Assembly (NCBI RefSeq): GCF_900312995.1
Contig: NZ_ONZI01000003.1
Coordinates: forward strand, 434,001 to 498,000
Length of the DNA stretch: 64,000 nt
From: Kushneria phyllosphaerae
Lineage (GTDB): Bacteria; Pseudomonadota; Gammaproteobacteria; Pseudomonadales; Halomonadaceae
Reading direction: 5' to 3'
Of this stretch, positions 39,464 to 47,018 are shown in pieces. The notes below the pieces were generated by a model that saw only the letters and a program-made list of their open reading frames with translations, ran no database searches and was not told the DNA's origin. Position numbers and translations under genes: made by a program. The first letter of the stretch is position 1; each line of letters starts with the position of its first letter.

Positions 39464-42019
39464 CTAGACACCGACAGCCTGCTGGGCATCGCTGCCTGGA
39501 TCGACCCCGATGATAATCGGGTCGTGGTCCGAGGCGCGGAAGGGGTCGTCACTGTAGAGTGATTCGATCTGCTCCGGGCTTTTGAACTCGGTGTTGTAGT
39601 CCAGCGCGATAGGCTCATCGGCGTTGATGTGCAAGGTGGTGGTGCCGGTGATCTGATCACTCATCGAGGCGCTGGCCAATGCGTGGTCGAGCGAGCCCCA
39701 CTGGCCGTCATAGCTGTAGGAGTAGTCGTTATCCAGCAGCGTATAGCCTTCCTGTACGAGCGTGGTGATGGGGTCTTCCATGGCGTAGCTATTGAGGTCA
39801 CCAATGATCAGCACATCGCTGTCGCCGCTATCAGTGGGGTCGGTCCCGATCCAGGCGGCCAGCTGTTCGGCAGCCTCGACCCTGGTCGGGTTGTTGTTGC
39901 CCTGCCCATCACCACTGGCGTCTTCTCCGTTGATCACGCTGCCCTTGGACTTGAAGTGATTGACCGCCACCGAGAAGGTCTCGCCGCTGTCGTTGTCCTG
40001 AAAGGTCTGCAGCATGGGCGCCCGGTTGCCGGTGGCAAAGGCACCACTTGAGTTGATCGCGGCATTACCTTCAGGTGTCACGCTGTCTGGCTGGTAGATC
40101 AGCCCGACGGCGATGGCGTCGCTGCCGGGGGAGACCACGTTACCGGCGTCATCGCGCGGGGTAATAAAATCCCACTGGGCCCCGCCCTGGGCGTTGAGCG
40201 CATCGACCAGGCTTGCAATCGAGCTGTCGGCACCGAAGCCATCGTTGGCGATTTCCATCAAACCGACAATATCGGTGTCGCTGTCATTGATGGCACTGAC
40301 CAGCTTGTCCTGCTGGCGGACGAACTCTGCCTCGCTATTGGCGCCACGTGGAGAGTGTTGGGTGCCTTCGGGGGTAGTGATCTGATTGTTCGATTGATCC
40401 AGCGTGTTGAAATAGTTGAGCACATTGAAGGAGGCAACCTTGAGCGGTGCATCGTTCAGTGCCTGGACCTCGGGCTGATCAAGGCGCGGGTTGGCGGGCT
40501 GAAAATCGAGCCCCTGGTCGTTCTGGACGCGCCACTGCTGATGGCTGAAATCCAGCACGCCTTCAAGCTGATCGATCGTATCGCCTCCCCGCAGGGTATT
40601 GGCTGCAGACAGGGGCTCGCCGCCGCGGCCAAACAGGATCTCTTCGGGGTTCTGAACATTGCTGGCGTCGTCGACAATGATCGAGCGGCTCTCCAGCTGA
40701 TCCAGCCACTGCTGATTGCCGGCCTGGTCCGGTGCATTGACCTCGGTGAACTGTTCAAGACGCCCACCAGCAGAAAGGGTAGCCGTACCATAGCGACCCA
40801 GCTCAAAGGTGTCCGTGACCGTCAGCGGCGTGCCATCCTCGCCCTGAATGCTCACCAGCATGCTTTCCCGGGCGGCCAGCGATGACTTGTCGTCGATTGG
40901 CAGATCCAGCGCGGTCAGGGTGGGTAGCGGCTGGTCCCGGGCCGTGACCTCCAGCGAGGTCACATCGGTCAGTTCGGTCCTGCCCTGATACTGCTCGACC
41001 GTGCCGGACAGTCGCACCCGGTCGCCCACGTTGAAGTCGGTGATGTCACTGTCATTGGACAGATAGACAAAAATGCCTTCGGAAGTGGCCTCATCGCCGT
41101 CGCGATCAGCATCTTCTTCCTGCAGGAAAAAGCCGCTCATGCCGTCGCGGGCATCCAGTGTGACGATGGCCTCGACGCTGACCTGATCGCCAGCGCGCTC
41201 ACTGCTCATGCCACTGCCCTGGATGGTGGAAATCAGCTCTACGGGAGGCAGGTCCATATCGTCTCCATCGTTGTTTGACGCGTCACCGCCCGGTGACTCG
41301 TTGTCCGCGTCTTTGTCAGGTGTGTCGCCACTGCTGGCACCGTCATTGCCCAGGCCGTCAAAAGTGTCCTGTGGATACTCCTGCCACTGGGAAGCATCGA
41401 AACGATCACTCCCTTCCTTGACGCTGGCATCGCGGCGCAGGGTAACGTCACGGGCAAAGTCGGTGTCATCGCCGATCGTGCCAACAATGTCCTGCGTAAT
41501 GCCATCGGCGCTGGTCAGCACGATGGCATCGTTGCCGTTGAAGTTGATCACGCGGCTGGTGGCATCGCTGCGAGCGAGCAGATCGCCATCGGCCTGCGAG
41601 CTGGCCAATACCAGCGTGTCACCGGCCGCTATAGTGCCGTACTGGCCCAGCTGGACGGTCGCACTGGCGTCGGTATTGCCATTGGAATAGAGCGACAGCG
41701 TAAATCCTTCCAGCGACAGGTCGCTACCGCCCCGGTTGGCCAGCTCGATTGCTTTATTGTTGCCGCTGCCCTCGACATATTCGGACACAAGCAGTGTGCC
41801 CGGAGTGGCGGGCACTTCCGTGGCAGGGGGGTGTTCTGGTGTCTCGGGGGAAAATTTATCTCTGATGCTGTCGAGCAGGCTATCAATGCGCGAGCGCAGA
41901 GACTCGAACGGTGAAAGCCATTGCCCGGCCCAGCTTGCAATGGTGCCGAGACCCTGGCCGAGCTGCTGAAATTCCTGGTGAAAACTGTAGGGGGAAGAGA
42001 TAAGGGAAAACAATGACAT
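39464..42019 (-). CDS. Large extracellular endonuclease with lamin-tail domain (ExeM/NucH-like), predicted type I-secreted
   Basis: 851 residues. Order: a leader without Sec signal (residues 1-60, with LSPFESLRS), a Pro-rich linker, a lamin-tail domain (about 70-190: LLVSEYVEGSGNNKAIELAN), an Asp-rich linker (about 215-255), an OB-fold-like nuclease accessory region, and an endonuclease/exonuclease/phosphatase domain from about 525. Catalytic residues visible: N532, E589 (LMEIAND), H688 (VNHFKSKG), D741/N743 (GDLNS) and D831-H832 (SDHDP). Such proteins degrade extracellular DNA. Ends in QQAVGV. AAGGA lies 8 bases before the start. Converges on the phosphatase gene; export by the neighbouring system is inferred. 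Confidence 0.88.
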   Translation of the reverse strand: MSLFSLISSPYSFHQEFQQLGQGLGTIASWAGQWLSPFESLRSRIDSLLDSIRDKFSPETPEHPPATEVPATPGTLLVSEYVEGSGNNKAIELANRGGSDLSLEGFTLSLYSNGNTDASATVQLGQYGTIAAGDTLVLASSQADGDLLARSDATSRVINFNGNDAIVLTSADGITQDIVGTIGDDTDFARDVTLRRDASVKEGSDRFDASQWQEYPQDTFDGLGNDGASSGDTPDKDADNESPGGDASNNDGDDMDLPPVELISTIQGSGMSSERAGDQVSVEAIVTLDARDGMSGFFLQEEDADRDGDEATSEGIFVYLSNDSDITDFNVGDRVRLSGTVEQYQGRTELTDVTSLEVTARDQPLPTLTALDLPIDDKSSLAARESMLVSIQGEDGTPLTVTDTFELGRYGTATLSAGGRLEQFTEVNAPDQAGNQQWLDQLESRSIIVDDASNVQNPEEILFGRGGEPLSAANTLRGGDTIDQLEGVLDFSHQQWRVQNDQGLDFQPANPRLDQPEVQALNDAPLKVASFNVLNYFNTLDQSNNQITTPEGTQHSPRGANSEAEFVRQQDKLVSAINDSDTDIVGLMEIANDGFGADSSIASLVDALNAQGGAQWDFITPRDDAGNVVSPGSDAIAVGLIYQPDSVTPEGNAAINSSGAFATGNRAPMLQTFQDNDSGETFSVAVNHFKSKGSVINGEDASGDGQGNNNPTRVEAAEQLAAWIGTDPTDSGDSDVLIIGDLNSYAMEDPITTLVQEGYTLLDNDYSYSYDGQWGSLDHALASASMSDQITGTTTLHINADEPIALDYNTEFKSPEQIESLYSDDPFRASDHDPIIIGVDPGSDAQQAVGV

Positions 42020-42159
42020 GGAAGCATCCTTGCGGGAGGTTATCGATTGTCATGCCTGGCGTTGTCATGGACGGGCCATGAATGGACGTAGGCACTCTTC
42101 ATCCTGAAGCCTTCCTGTTGCAGTGCGGTGAAGCGAGCATTGCAGCGCCGGCTTTCGGG

Positions 42160-43902
42160 CTAGGCCTGACTGACCAGCCAGCAGCTGCGATAGGGCTTGA
42201 GCATGGGCGCGTCCAGGTCCGGGTCAATGCGTCCCAGCAGGTCGTGCCAGTGATGGTTGGCATACGCCTCGGGCAGGTTCAGAGGATGGGGCTGGTCGGT
42301 CACGTTGTGCACCGCCAGAAGCCGGCGACCATCGGGCAGCGGGCCGCGCAGAAAGGCAAAAAAGTGCGGACCCAGATCGATGATCTTCTGCGGTACGTCG
42401 GGGTGAAAGCAGGGCTCCTGCCGGCGGGTTTTTAATCGCAGGGTCAGCGCCTCAAACACAATATGCGTGGGCGTACTATAGGCCTCCAGCAGCGGCTCCA
42501 GCGCTTCTCGCTGCCAGCGCTTGCGGTTGATCGCCCGCAGTCGGCCGGTGCGGGTCACGCCTTCATGGTCGTTGAGCGTGGCCAGCAGGCTGTGAAAGTA
42601 AACCGCCGGAATCCCCTGAAGGCCCAGCATGATGGTCTGGGAGCAGATAAAACGAGCGACCTGCCACGGGTCGGCGCCGCGCCGTGTCCCCTTGAGCGCA
42701 TCGAAATAGGTGATGTTGATTTCGTAGGGCGAGTCCTGGCCATCCGAGTCAGTCTTCATGCTGATGAAGCCACCAAAGCGCTGCATCAGTTCCAGCAAAG
42801 CGTCGATGTCATGGCGGGGCAAAAGACCTTCGAGTGCGCGGACACCGACACCGTCATGGCTGGCGGTAAAGTTGAGATAGGTGCACCCGGCCGGAAGTGG
42901 CGGCAGGGTGGCGGCCCATTCGGTCAGGGCCCGGGCATTGCCGGTCGTCAGGGTATGCAGCAACAGCGGCGGCAGGGTGAACTGATAGATGATGTGCGCT
43001 TCATCGCCGTGGCCGAAATAGCTCAGGTTTTCATGATGCGGCACGTTGGTCTCGGTCAGAAGCAGCGCTCCGGGGGCCACACGTTCCATGATGGCGCGCA
43101 AAAGCCGCACGATGGCGTGGGTCTGGGGCAGGTGAATGCAGCTTGTGCCCAGCTCCTTCCACAGATAGGCGATGGCATCGAGTCGAATCAGTCGCGCGCC
43201 CTGAGTCAGGTAGTAGAGCAGTACACCAACCATTTCAATGAGCACATCGGGATTGGCAAAATTGAGATCGATCTGGTCTTCGGAGAAGGTCGCCCAGACA
43301 TGCTGCATGCCCCGTCGAGTCGAGACCGGTGCCAGCAGCGGCGTATTGCGCGGTCGGGTAACGGATCTGACATCGGTCTGTTCCGGCAGCTCAATAAAGT
43401 AGTCACGCCCGGGCAGTGTGTCGGAGAGGTAGTCGATAAACCACAGCGACTCTCGCGAGACATGGTTGATGACCAGGTCAAACATCAGATTGAAGCGCCC
43501 GGCGAGATGGCGCACCTGAGGCCAGTCCCCCACCGCGGGGCTGACCTTTCGATAATGGATGACCGAAAAGCCGTCATCACTGCTCCAGGTGAAAAAGGGC
43601 AGGATGTGTACAGCGCTGAAGGTGTCTTCGAGATGCTCGCGCATGAAGCGCTCCAGCACTTCCAGCGGCACACTGTCCTCGCCTTCAACGATGCTGTCAC
43701 CGTAGGTGATCATCATCTGTGTCTGCTCGCTCCAGAGCCTGCGCGGCTCGGACGTCATGTCCGTTTGATGATGGGCGATCAGCTGTTCAAGACGTTGCAG
43801 AAGGTCAGGCGCCTGCTGCCCATAGACAAACGTCAGTTCGGCGCCGGCACGGGCATGAAAGTCATCGCGGGACAGCGCTACAACCTGGGGGGCGGCAGAC
43901 AT
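42160..43902 (-). CDS. GH13_18 phosphorylase, probably glucosylglycerate phosphorylase
   Basis: 580 residues from the Met at 43902 (GGAG 8 bases upstream; an earlier Met at 43965 is less likely). Sucrose-phosphorylase subfamily: MITYGDSIVEGE, VHILPFFTWSSDDGFSVIHY, FDLVINHVSRES, nucleophile Asp in RLIRLDAIAYLWKELGT and acid/base Glu in LLLTETNVPHHENLSYFG. True sucrose phosphorylases are about 490 residues; glucosylglycerate phosphorylases (E. coli YcjM type) are 555-590, which fits better, as does the gpgS-gpgP pair 10 kb away. It would split glucosylglycerate with phosphate to glucose-1-P and glycerate. A long antisense frame covers it but is a codon-bias shadow. Confidence 0.8.
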   Translation of the reverse strand: MSAAPQVVALSRDDFHARAGAELTFVYGQQAPDLLQRLEQLIAHHQTDMTSEPRRLWSEQTQMMITYGDSIVEGEDSVPLEVLERFMREHLEDTFSAVHILPFFTWSSDDGFSVIHYRKVSPAVGDWPQVRHLAGRFNLMFDLVINHVSRESLWFIDYLSDTLPGRDYFIELPEQTDVRSVTRPRNTPLLAPVSTRRGMQHVWATFSEDQIDLNFANPDVLIEMVGVLLYYLTQGARLIRLDAIAYLWKELGTSCIHLPQTHAIVRLLRAIMERVAPGALLLTETNVPHHENLSYFGHGDEAHIIYQFTLPPLLLHTLTTGNARALTEWAATLPPLPAGCTYLNFTASHDGVGVRALEGLLPRHDIDALLELMQRFGGFISMKTDSDGQDSPYEINITYFDALKGTRRGADPWQVARFICSQTIMLGLQGIPAVYFHSLLATLNDHEGVTRTGRLRAINRKRWQREALEPLLEAYSTPTHIVFEALTLRLKTRRQEPCFHPDVPQKIIDLGPHFFAFLRGPLPDGRRLLAVHNVTDQPHPLNLPEAYANHHWHDLLGRIDPDLDAPMLKPYRSCWLVSQA

Positions 43903-44046
43903 GGCAGGACTCCGGAATCTATTATTGTATGTTCTTATCAAAGCGCTTGAAGCGTGGAAATTCAAACTGTATTGGTCTGAGCGAATGTTAAGGCTTAATT
44001 ATCAGCTTGCGCTGATGTTAAAGCTGATTAACACTTGCCGCTGTCG

Positions 44047-44250
44047 AAGGAGGGGAGTATTCCCTTGCAGGGCGCGGCGTCTGTTATCAGGCTGCGTTTT
44101 TTCTACAGCGGTGTCGTCATCACGGTGGATTGTCTTTTGAGGGTTACTTCTCTGGATGATTGCCCGGTGCCGCTGGTCCGGCGTTTTGCCATGAACTGAT
44201 ATGGCAGACCCCGGGCGGAAGAGACCTCCGGTAAATCACCTTTGCCGGAG
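44047..44250 (+). promoter_or_regulatory. putative yybP-ykoY (manganese) riboswitch of the TerC gene
   Basis: The leader holds GGGGAGTA (44052-44059), a GTCGTCA-x2-ACGG element (about 44110-44121) and AGAGACCT (about 44220-44227), all resembling conserved yybP-ykoY positions in the right order. Its last hairpin, CTCCGGTAAA (44226-44235) with TTTGCCGGAG (44241-44250), traps the GGAG ribosome binding site of the gene downstream. In E. coli this riboswitch class controls alx, also a TerC gene, at translation. Confidence 0.62.
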
Positions 44251-44259
44251 AACCAGGGC

Positions 44260-45273
44260 ATGCATGTTCCTGTCTGGGTATGGGGAGCCACCATTGCGGG
44301 CTTCGCTGCCATGTTTTTATTTGATTTCTTCTCACATGTGCGCAAGCCGCACGCACCAACCATGCGCGAATCAGCGCTGTGGTCCGTGTTCTATATCAGC
44401 CTTGCGGCCATTTTCGGGGCCGGTCTCTGGATGGTGTGGGGTCATGATCACGGGGTGGAGTATTTCGCCGGCTTTATTACCGAGAAGAGTCTGTCGGTCG
44501 ATAACCTGTTTGTCTTTGCCATCATCATGGCCAAGTTTGCTGTCCCGCGAATCTATCAGCAGAAAGCTCTGCTGATCGGCATTATCATGGCGTTGGTCAT
44601 GCGCGGTATTTTCATTGCCATTGGCGCTGCCGCCATCAATGAGTTCAGCTGGGTCTTTTATATCTTCGGGCTGTTTCTGCTCTATACCGCCTTCAAACTG
44701 GCGATTGAGAGTGCGCAGCATAAGGAACAGGGTGCCGATGATTTTGAGCCCAATGCGCTGGTCAAGTTTGCCCAGCGTCATCTGCCGGTGACCGATGAGT
44801 TCCATGAGCAGAAGTTGATCGCTCGCGAGAATGGCAAACGTGTTGTCACGCCGCTGTTTCTGGTGGTGCTGACGCTGGGCGTGACGGATCTGCTGTTTGC
44901 GCTGGATTCGATTCCGGCCATCTATGGACTGACCCAGCAACCCTACATTGTCTTTACGACCAACGCCTTTGCGCTGCTGGGACTCTTGCAGCTCTATTTC
45001 CTGTTGGGCGGGCTGCTGGACCGGCTGGTGTATCTGGGCTTCGGACTGTCGCTGATTCTGGCCTTTATCGGCGTGAAGCTGGTGATGCATGCCATGGTCG
45101 AGAACACGCTGCCCTTTCTCAACAACGGTCAGTCGCTTGATTGGGTACCGCATATTTCAACCGTGCTGTCCCTGTCTGTCATTATCGGCATTTTGGTGGT
45201 GACCACCGTGGCCAGCCTCCTGAAAAGCCGTCATGACCGGCGTCGTGACAAGCCCATCGATACGACCAGCTAG
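44260..45273 (+). CDS. alx: TerC family membrane protein (Alx-like)
   Basis: 337 residues from ATG 44260, with GGAG 9 bases before; a TTG 18 bases upstream lies inside the regulatory hairpin. Eight to nine membrane helices with the two family motifs EKSLSVDNLFVF and DLLFALDSIPA holding the conserved acidic residues, separated by a charged loop (residues 150-205). TerC/Alx proteins are linked to manganese export and pH or tellurite stress; the riboswitch-like leader supports a manganese role. Followed by a strong terminator. Confidence 0.9.
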   Translation: MHVPVWVWGATIAGFAAMFLFDFFSHVRKPHAPTMRESALWSVFYISLAAIFGAGLWMVWGHDHGVEYFAGFITEKSLSVDNLFVFAIIMAKFAVPRIYQQKALLIGIIMALVMRGIFIAIGAAAINEFSWVFYIFGLFLLYTAFKLAIESAQHKEQGADDFEPNALVKFAQRHLPVTDEFHEQKLIARENGKRVVTPLFLVVLTLGVTDLLFALDSIPAIYGLTQQPYIVFTTNAFALLGLLQLYFLLGGLLDRLVYLGFGLSLILAFIGVKLVMHAMVENTLPFLNNGQSLDWVPHISTVLSLSVIIGILVVTTVASLLKSRHDRRRDKPIDTTS

Positions 45274-45300
45274 CTTTGAGCAGTGACTGAATGGCCATAA

Positions 45301-45336
45301 AAAAACGTCGCCCCGCAATTGCGGGGCGACGTTTTT
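45301..45336. terminator. bidirectional terminator between terC and the YeaQ-like gene
   Basis: Perfect 16-bp stem (AAAAACGTCGCCCCGC with GCGGGGCGACGTTTTT) and AATT loop; serves both converging genes. Confidence 0.94.
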
Positions 45337-45398
45337 AATTCGGCGATCAGTTAACGTCTGTTCATCCGTTCCATTCGCGTTATTTTTTGACTACACGG

Positions 45399-45647
45399 CT
45401 ATTTTTTGACAACGCGATAAAGAAACAGCAGTACGAGTGCGCCGACCACGGCCACGACAAAGCTTCCGAAATTGAAGCCGTCAACACTGCCAAAGCCCAG
45501 TGCCGTACCGATCCAGCCGCCAACCACAGCGCCCAGAATACCGATAATGATGGTAATGATGAACCCGCCGGGATCCTTGCCGGGCATCAGGAATTTGGCG
45601 ATGGCGCCTGCAATCAGGCCAAAGATGATCCACGCGATAATACCCAT
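45399..45647 (-). CDS. GlsB/YeaQ/YmgE family stress-response membrane protein
   Basis: 82 residues, the usual size. Three membrane helices with the family's glycine patterns: MGIIAWIIFGLIAGAIAKFLMPG, then DPGGFIITIIIGILGAVVGGW. Function unknown, often general-stress induced. GGAG lies 9 bases before the ATG. Its 3' end (45399-45418) is repeated imperfectly right after the stop (45380-45398), so TATTTTTTGAC occurs twice in tandem. Confidence 0.9.
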   Translation of the reverse strand: MGIIAWIIFGLIAGAIAKFLMPGKDPGGFIITIIIGILGAVVGGWIGTALGFGSVDGFNFGSFVVAVVGALVLLFLYRVVKK

Positions 45648-45703
45648 AGTCAGCTGCTCCTTGCTGTTATCAAGTCTGGCGGTTGCCAGTTTAAAAGGGC
45701 CCG

Positions 45704-45719
45704 GGAAAAACGTTTTTCC
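45704..45719. promoter_or_regulatory. 16-bp perfect palindrome upstream of the YeaQ-like gene
   Basis: GGAAAAACGTTTTTCC, about 57 bases before the gene start on the minus strand. Could be an operator; no regulator is known for it. Confidence 0.3.
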
Positions 45720-45874
45720 TTAACATTTTTCTTCAGACTGCCTTCAAGACTAGATGGGCAGGCGCGAACTGGCAAGCTGTCAGTGTTGCAGTATGTCACT
45801 GATTGCGAAGTATTATTTTCAAAGCGCTGTCTTCGATGGCAGTTATCATGTATGCCGCCATGTGCTGCCGCGAT

Positions 45875-46138
45875 TTATCCCTTGTTGTAGCGCACCATCC
45901 AGAGCGTCATGACGGCAACGGCGCCCAGGGCGCCGGCCACCGCGGCGGCAAGGCTTCGAACATCGAATGCAAGCTCGGCGGCAAAACCGAATACCGTGAC
46001 CATAAAGGCCAGTACCACACCGCCCAGTACGGCCATGCCGGCGGTTCCCAGAAAGCCGACACTCAGGCGCCGGGGAATGATCAGGTTGACCAGCATGCCC
46101 ACGGCAATGCTGGCGAAAATCCAGGAGATAATGTTCAT
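45875..46138 (-). CDS. small membrane protein, GlsB/YeaQ-like
   Basis: 87 residues from the Met at 46138, with AGAAGG just before it. Three membrane helices: MNIISWIFASIAVGMLVN, FLGTAGMAVLGGVVLAFMV, and ALGAVAVMTLWMV. Resembles the neighbouring YeaQ-type protein in size and first-helix pattern (NIISWI versus GIIAWI), including an Ile/Pro turn (LIIPRR versus FLMPGK), so it is probably a diverged relative. A plus-strand frame over the same region is a shadow. Confidence 0.65.
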   Translation of the reverse strand: MNIISWIFASIAVGMLVNLIIPRRLSVGFLGTAGMAVLGGVVLAFMVTVFGFAAELAFDVRSLAAAVAGALGAVAVMTLWMVRYNKG

Positions 46139-46307
46139 GTGCCTTCTCTGTCGGTAGACATTGTCGACTTCAAAATAGCGCTGTGGGCGATGGCGCTCAA
46201 CTGCACGATGACGGACAGGAGCGCGGTACAACCGCGATGGAGTGTAAGACTTTCATCGCGTTTTCGCGGGAAACCGTGCATGTTCGCGCCCCGGGCGTGG
46301 GGATGCG

Positions 46308-46336
46308 TTTCAGAATACGGGGTAAAACGTTACAAT
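46308..46336 (+). promoter_or_regulatory. candidate sigma-70 promoter upstream of nrdR
   Basis: TTTCAG and TACAAT separated by 17 bases. The -10 is good, the -35 poor. No other sequence in the 370-base gap before nrdR is clearly better. Confidence 0.33.
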
Positions 46337-46431
46337 ATTGTCCCCGAGTATGCGTCGACATGTCGCAATGACTGGCCGCACCGACGGGCGTGTCACGCCT
46401 TGAAGGCCGCCGCCTGGCCGTGGTGTATCAT

Positions 46432-46452
46432 GGCCCTGCAATAGGCAGGGCC
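46432..46452 (+). promoter_or_regulatory. 8-bp inverted repeat in the nrdR leader
   Basis: GGCCCTGC, five bases, GCAGGGCC; directly follows a TATCAT (46426-46431) that could be a second -10. Could be a leader hairpin or operator. The rest of the gap 46139-46508 shows no gene. Confidence 0.3.
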
Positions 46453-46508
46453 TGAAAAGCTCGGGGCATCGATTATCGGCTCTTTCATCGACGGGACAGA
46501 GAACATTC

Positions 46509-47018
46509 ATGCATTGCCCCTTTTGCGGTGCGCAGGATACGCGAGTCACTGACTCCCGACTGGTGGCCGATGGCGATCAGGTACGCCGGCGTCGCCAGTG
46601 TCTGGCCTGTGGCGAGCGTTTCACAACGCATGAGGCCGCTGAACTGGTCATGCCGCGAGTCGTCAAGGCCGACGGTTCGCGGGAAAGCTTTGACCCTGCC
46701 AAGTTGCGTGCCGGCATGTTGCGGGCACTGGAAAAGCGTCCGGTGTCCAGTGAGCATATCGAGGCGGCCATCGAACGTATTCGACAGCGTCTTCGAGCGC
46801 GCGGTGAGCGCGAAATCAATGCACTGGCCATTGGCGAAGAGGTCATGGGGCAGCTCAGGGCGCTGGACCAGATCGCCTATATCCGCTTTGCTTCAGTATA
46901 CCGGCGCTTTCAGGACATCGATGAATTCCGTGCCGAAATCGAACGCCTTTCCAGTGAGTCCGCGTCGCCATCCAGCGCAGGCGTTACCGGCAGGGATCAG
47001 GAGTCTCATGAGCATTGA
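46509..47018 (+). CDS. nrdR: Transcriptional repressor NrdR
   Basis: 169 residues. Zinc-ribbon [17 protein letters not shown] ... [17 protein letters not shown] (four Cys) followed by an ATP-cone domain ([16 protein letters not shown] ... [17 protein letters not shown]). Represses ribonucleotide reductase operons according to dATP/ATP. First gene of the conserved nrdR-rib-nusB-thiL-pgpA run; its stop overlaps the likely ribD start. Confidence 0.97.
   Translation: MHCPFCGAQDTRVTDSRLVADGDQVRRRRQCLACGERFTTHEAAELVMPRVVKADGSRESFDPAKLRAGMLRALEKRPVSSEHIEAAIERIRQRLRARGEREINALAIGEEVMGQLRALDQIAYIRFASVYRRFQDIDEFRAEIERLSSESASPSSAGVTGRDQESHEH

Noticed and set aside
37611..42019. RTX repeats in the phosphatase or nuclease
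   Set aside because: No GGxGxDxUx nonapeptides found; Asp-rich linker in the nuclease does not fit the pattern.
42047..42068. Two TTGTCAT repeats upstream of the nuclease gene as a PHO box
   Set aside because: Spacing is 15 instead of 11 bases and the orientation is opposite to the gene.
42463..43950. 495-codon plus-strand frame opposite the GH13 gene
   Set aside because: No family resemblance or ribosome binding site; the reverse strand encodes a clear GH13 enzyme, so this is a high-G+C shadow.
45803..46444. 213-codon plus-strand frame over the small membrane protein gene
   Set aside because: Sequence is rich in His/Arg/Gln as in antisense shadows, while the minus strand has a membrane protein with a ribosome binding site.
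46528..47007. N-terminal extension of RibD across nrdR
   Set aside because: It is nrdR read in another frame; RibD homology begins near 47074-47100.
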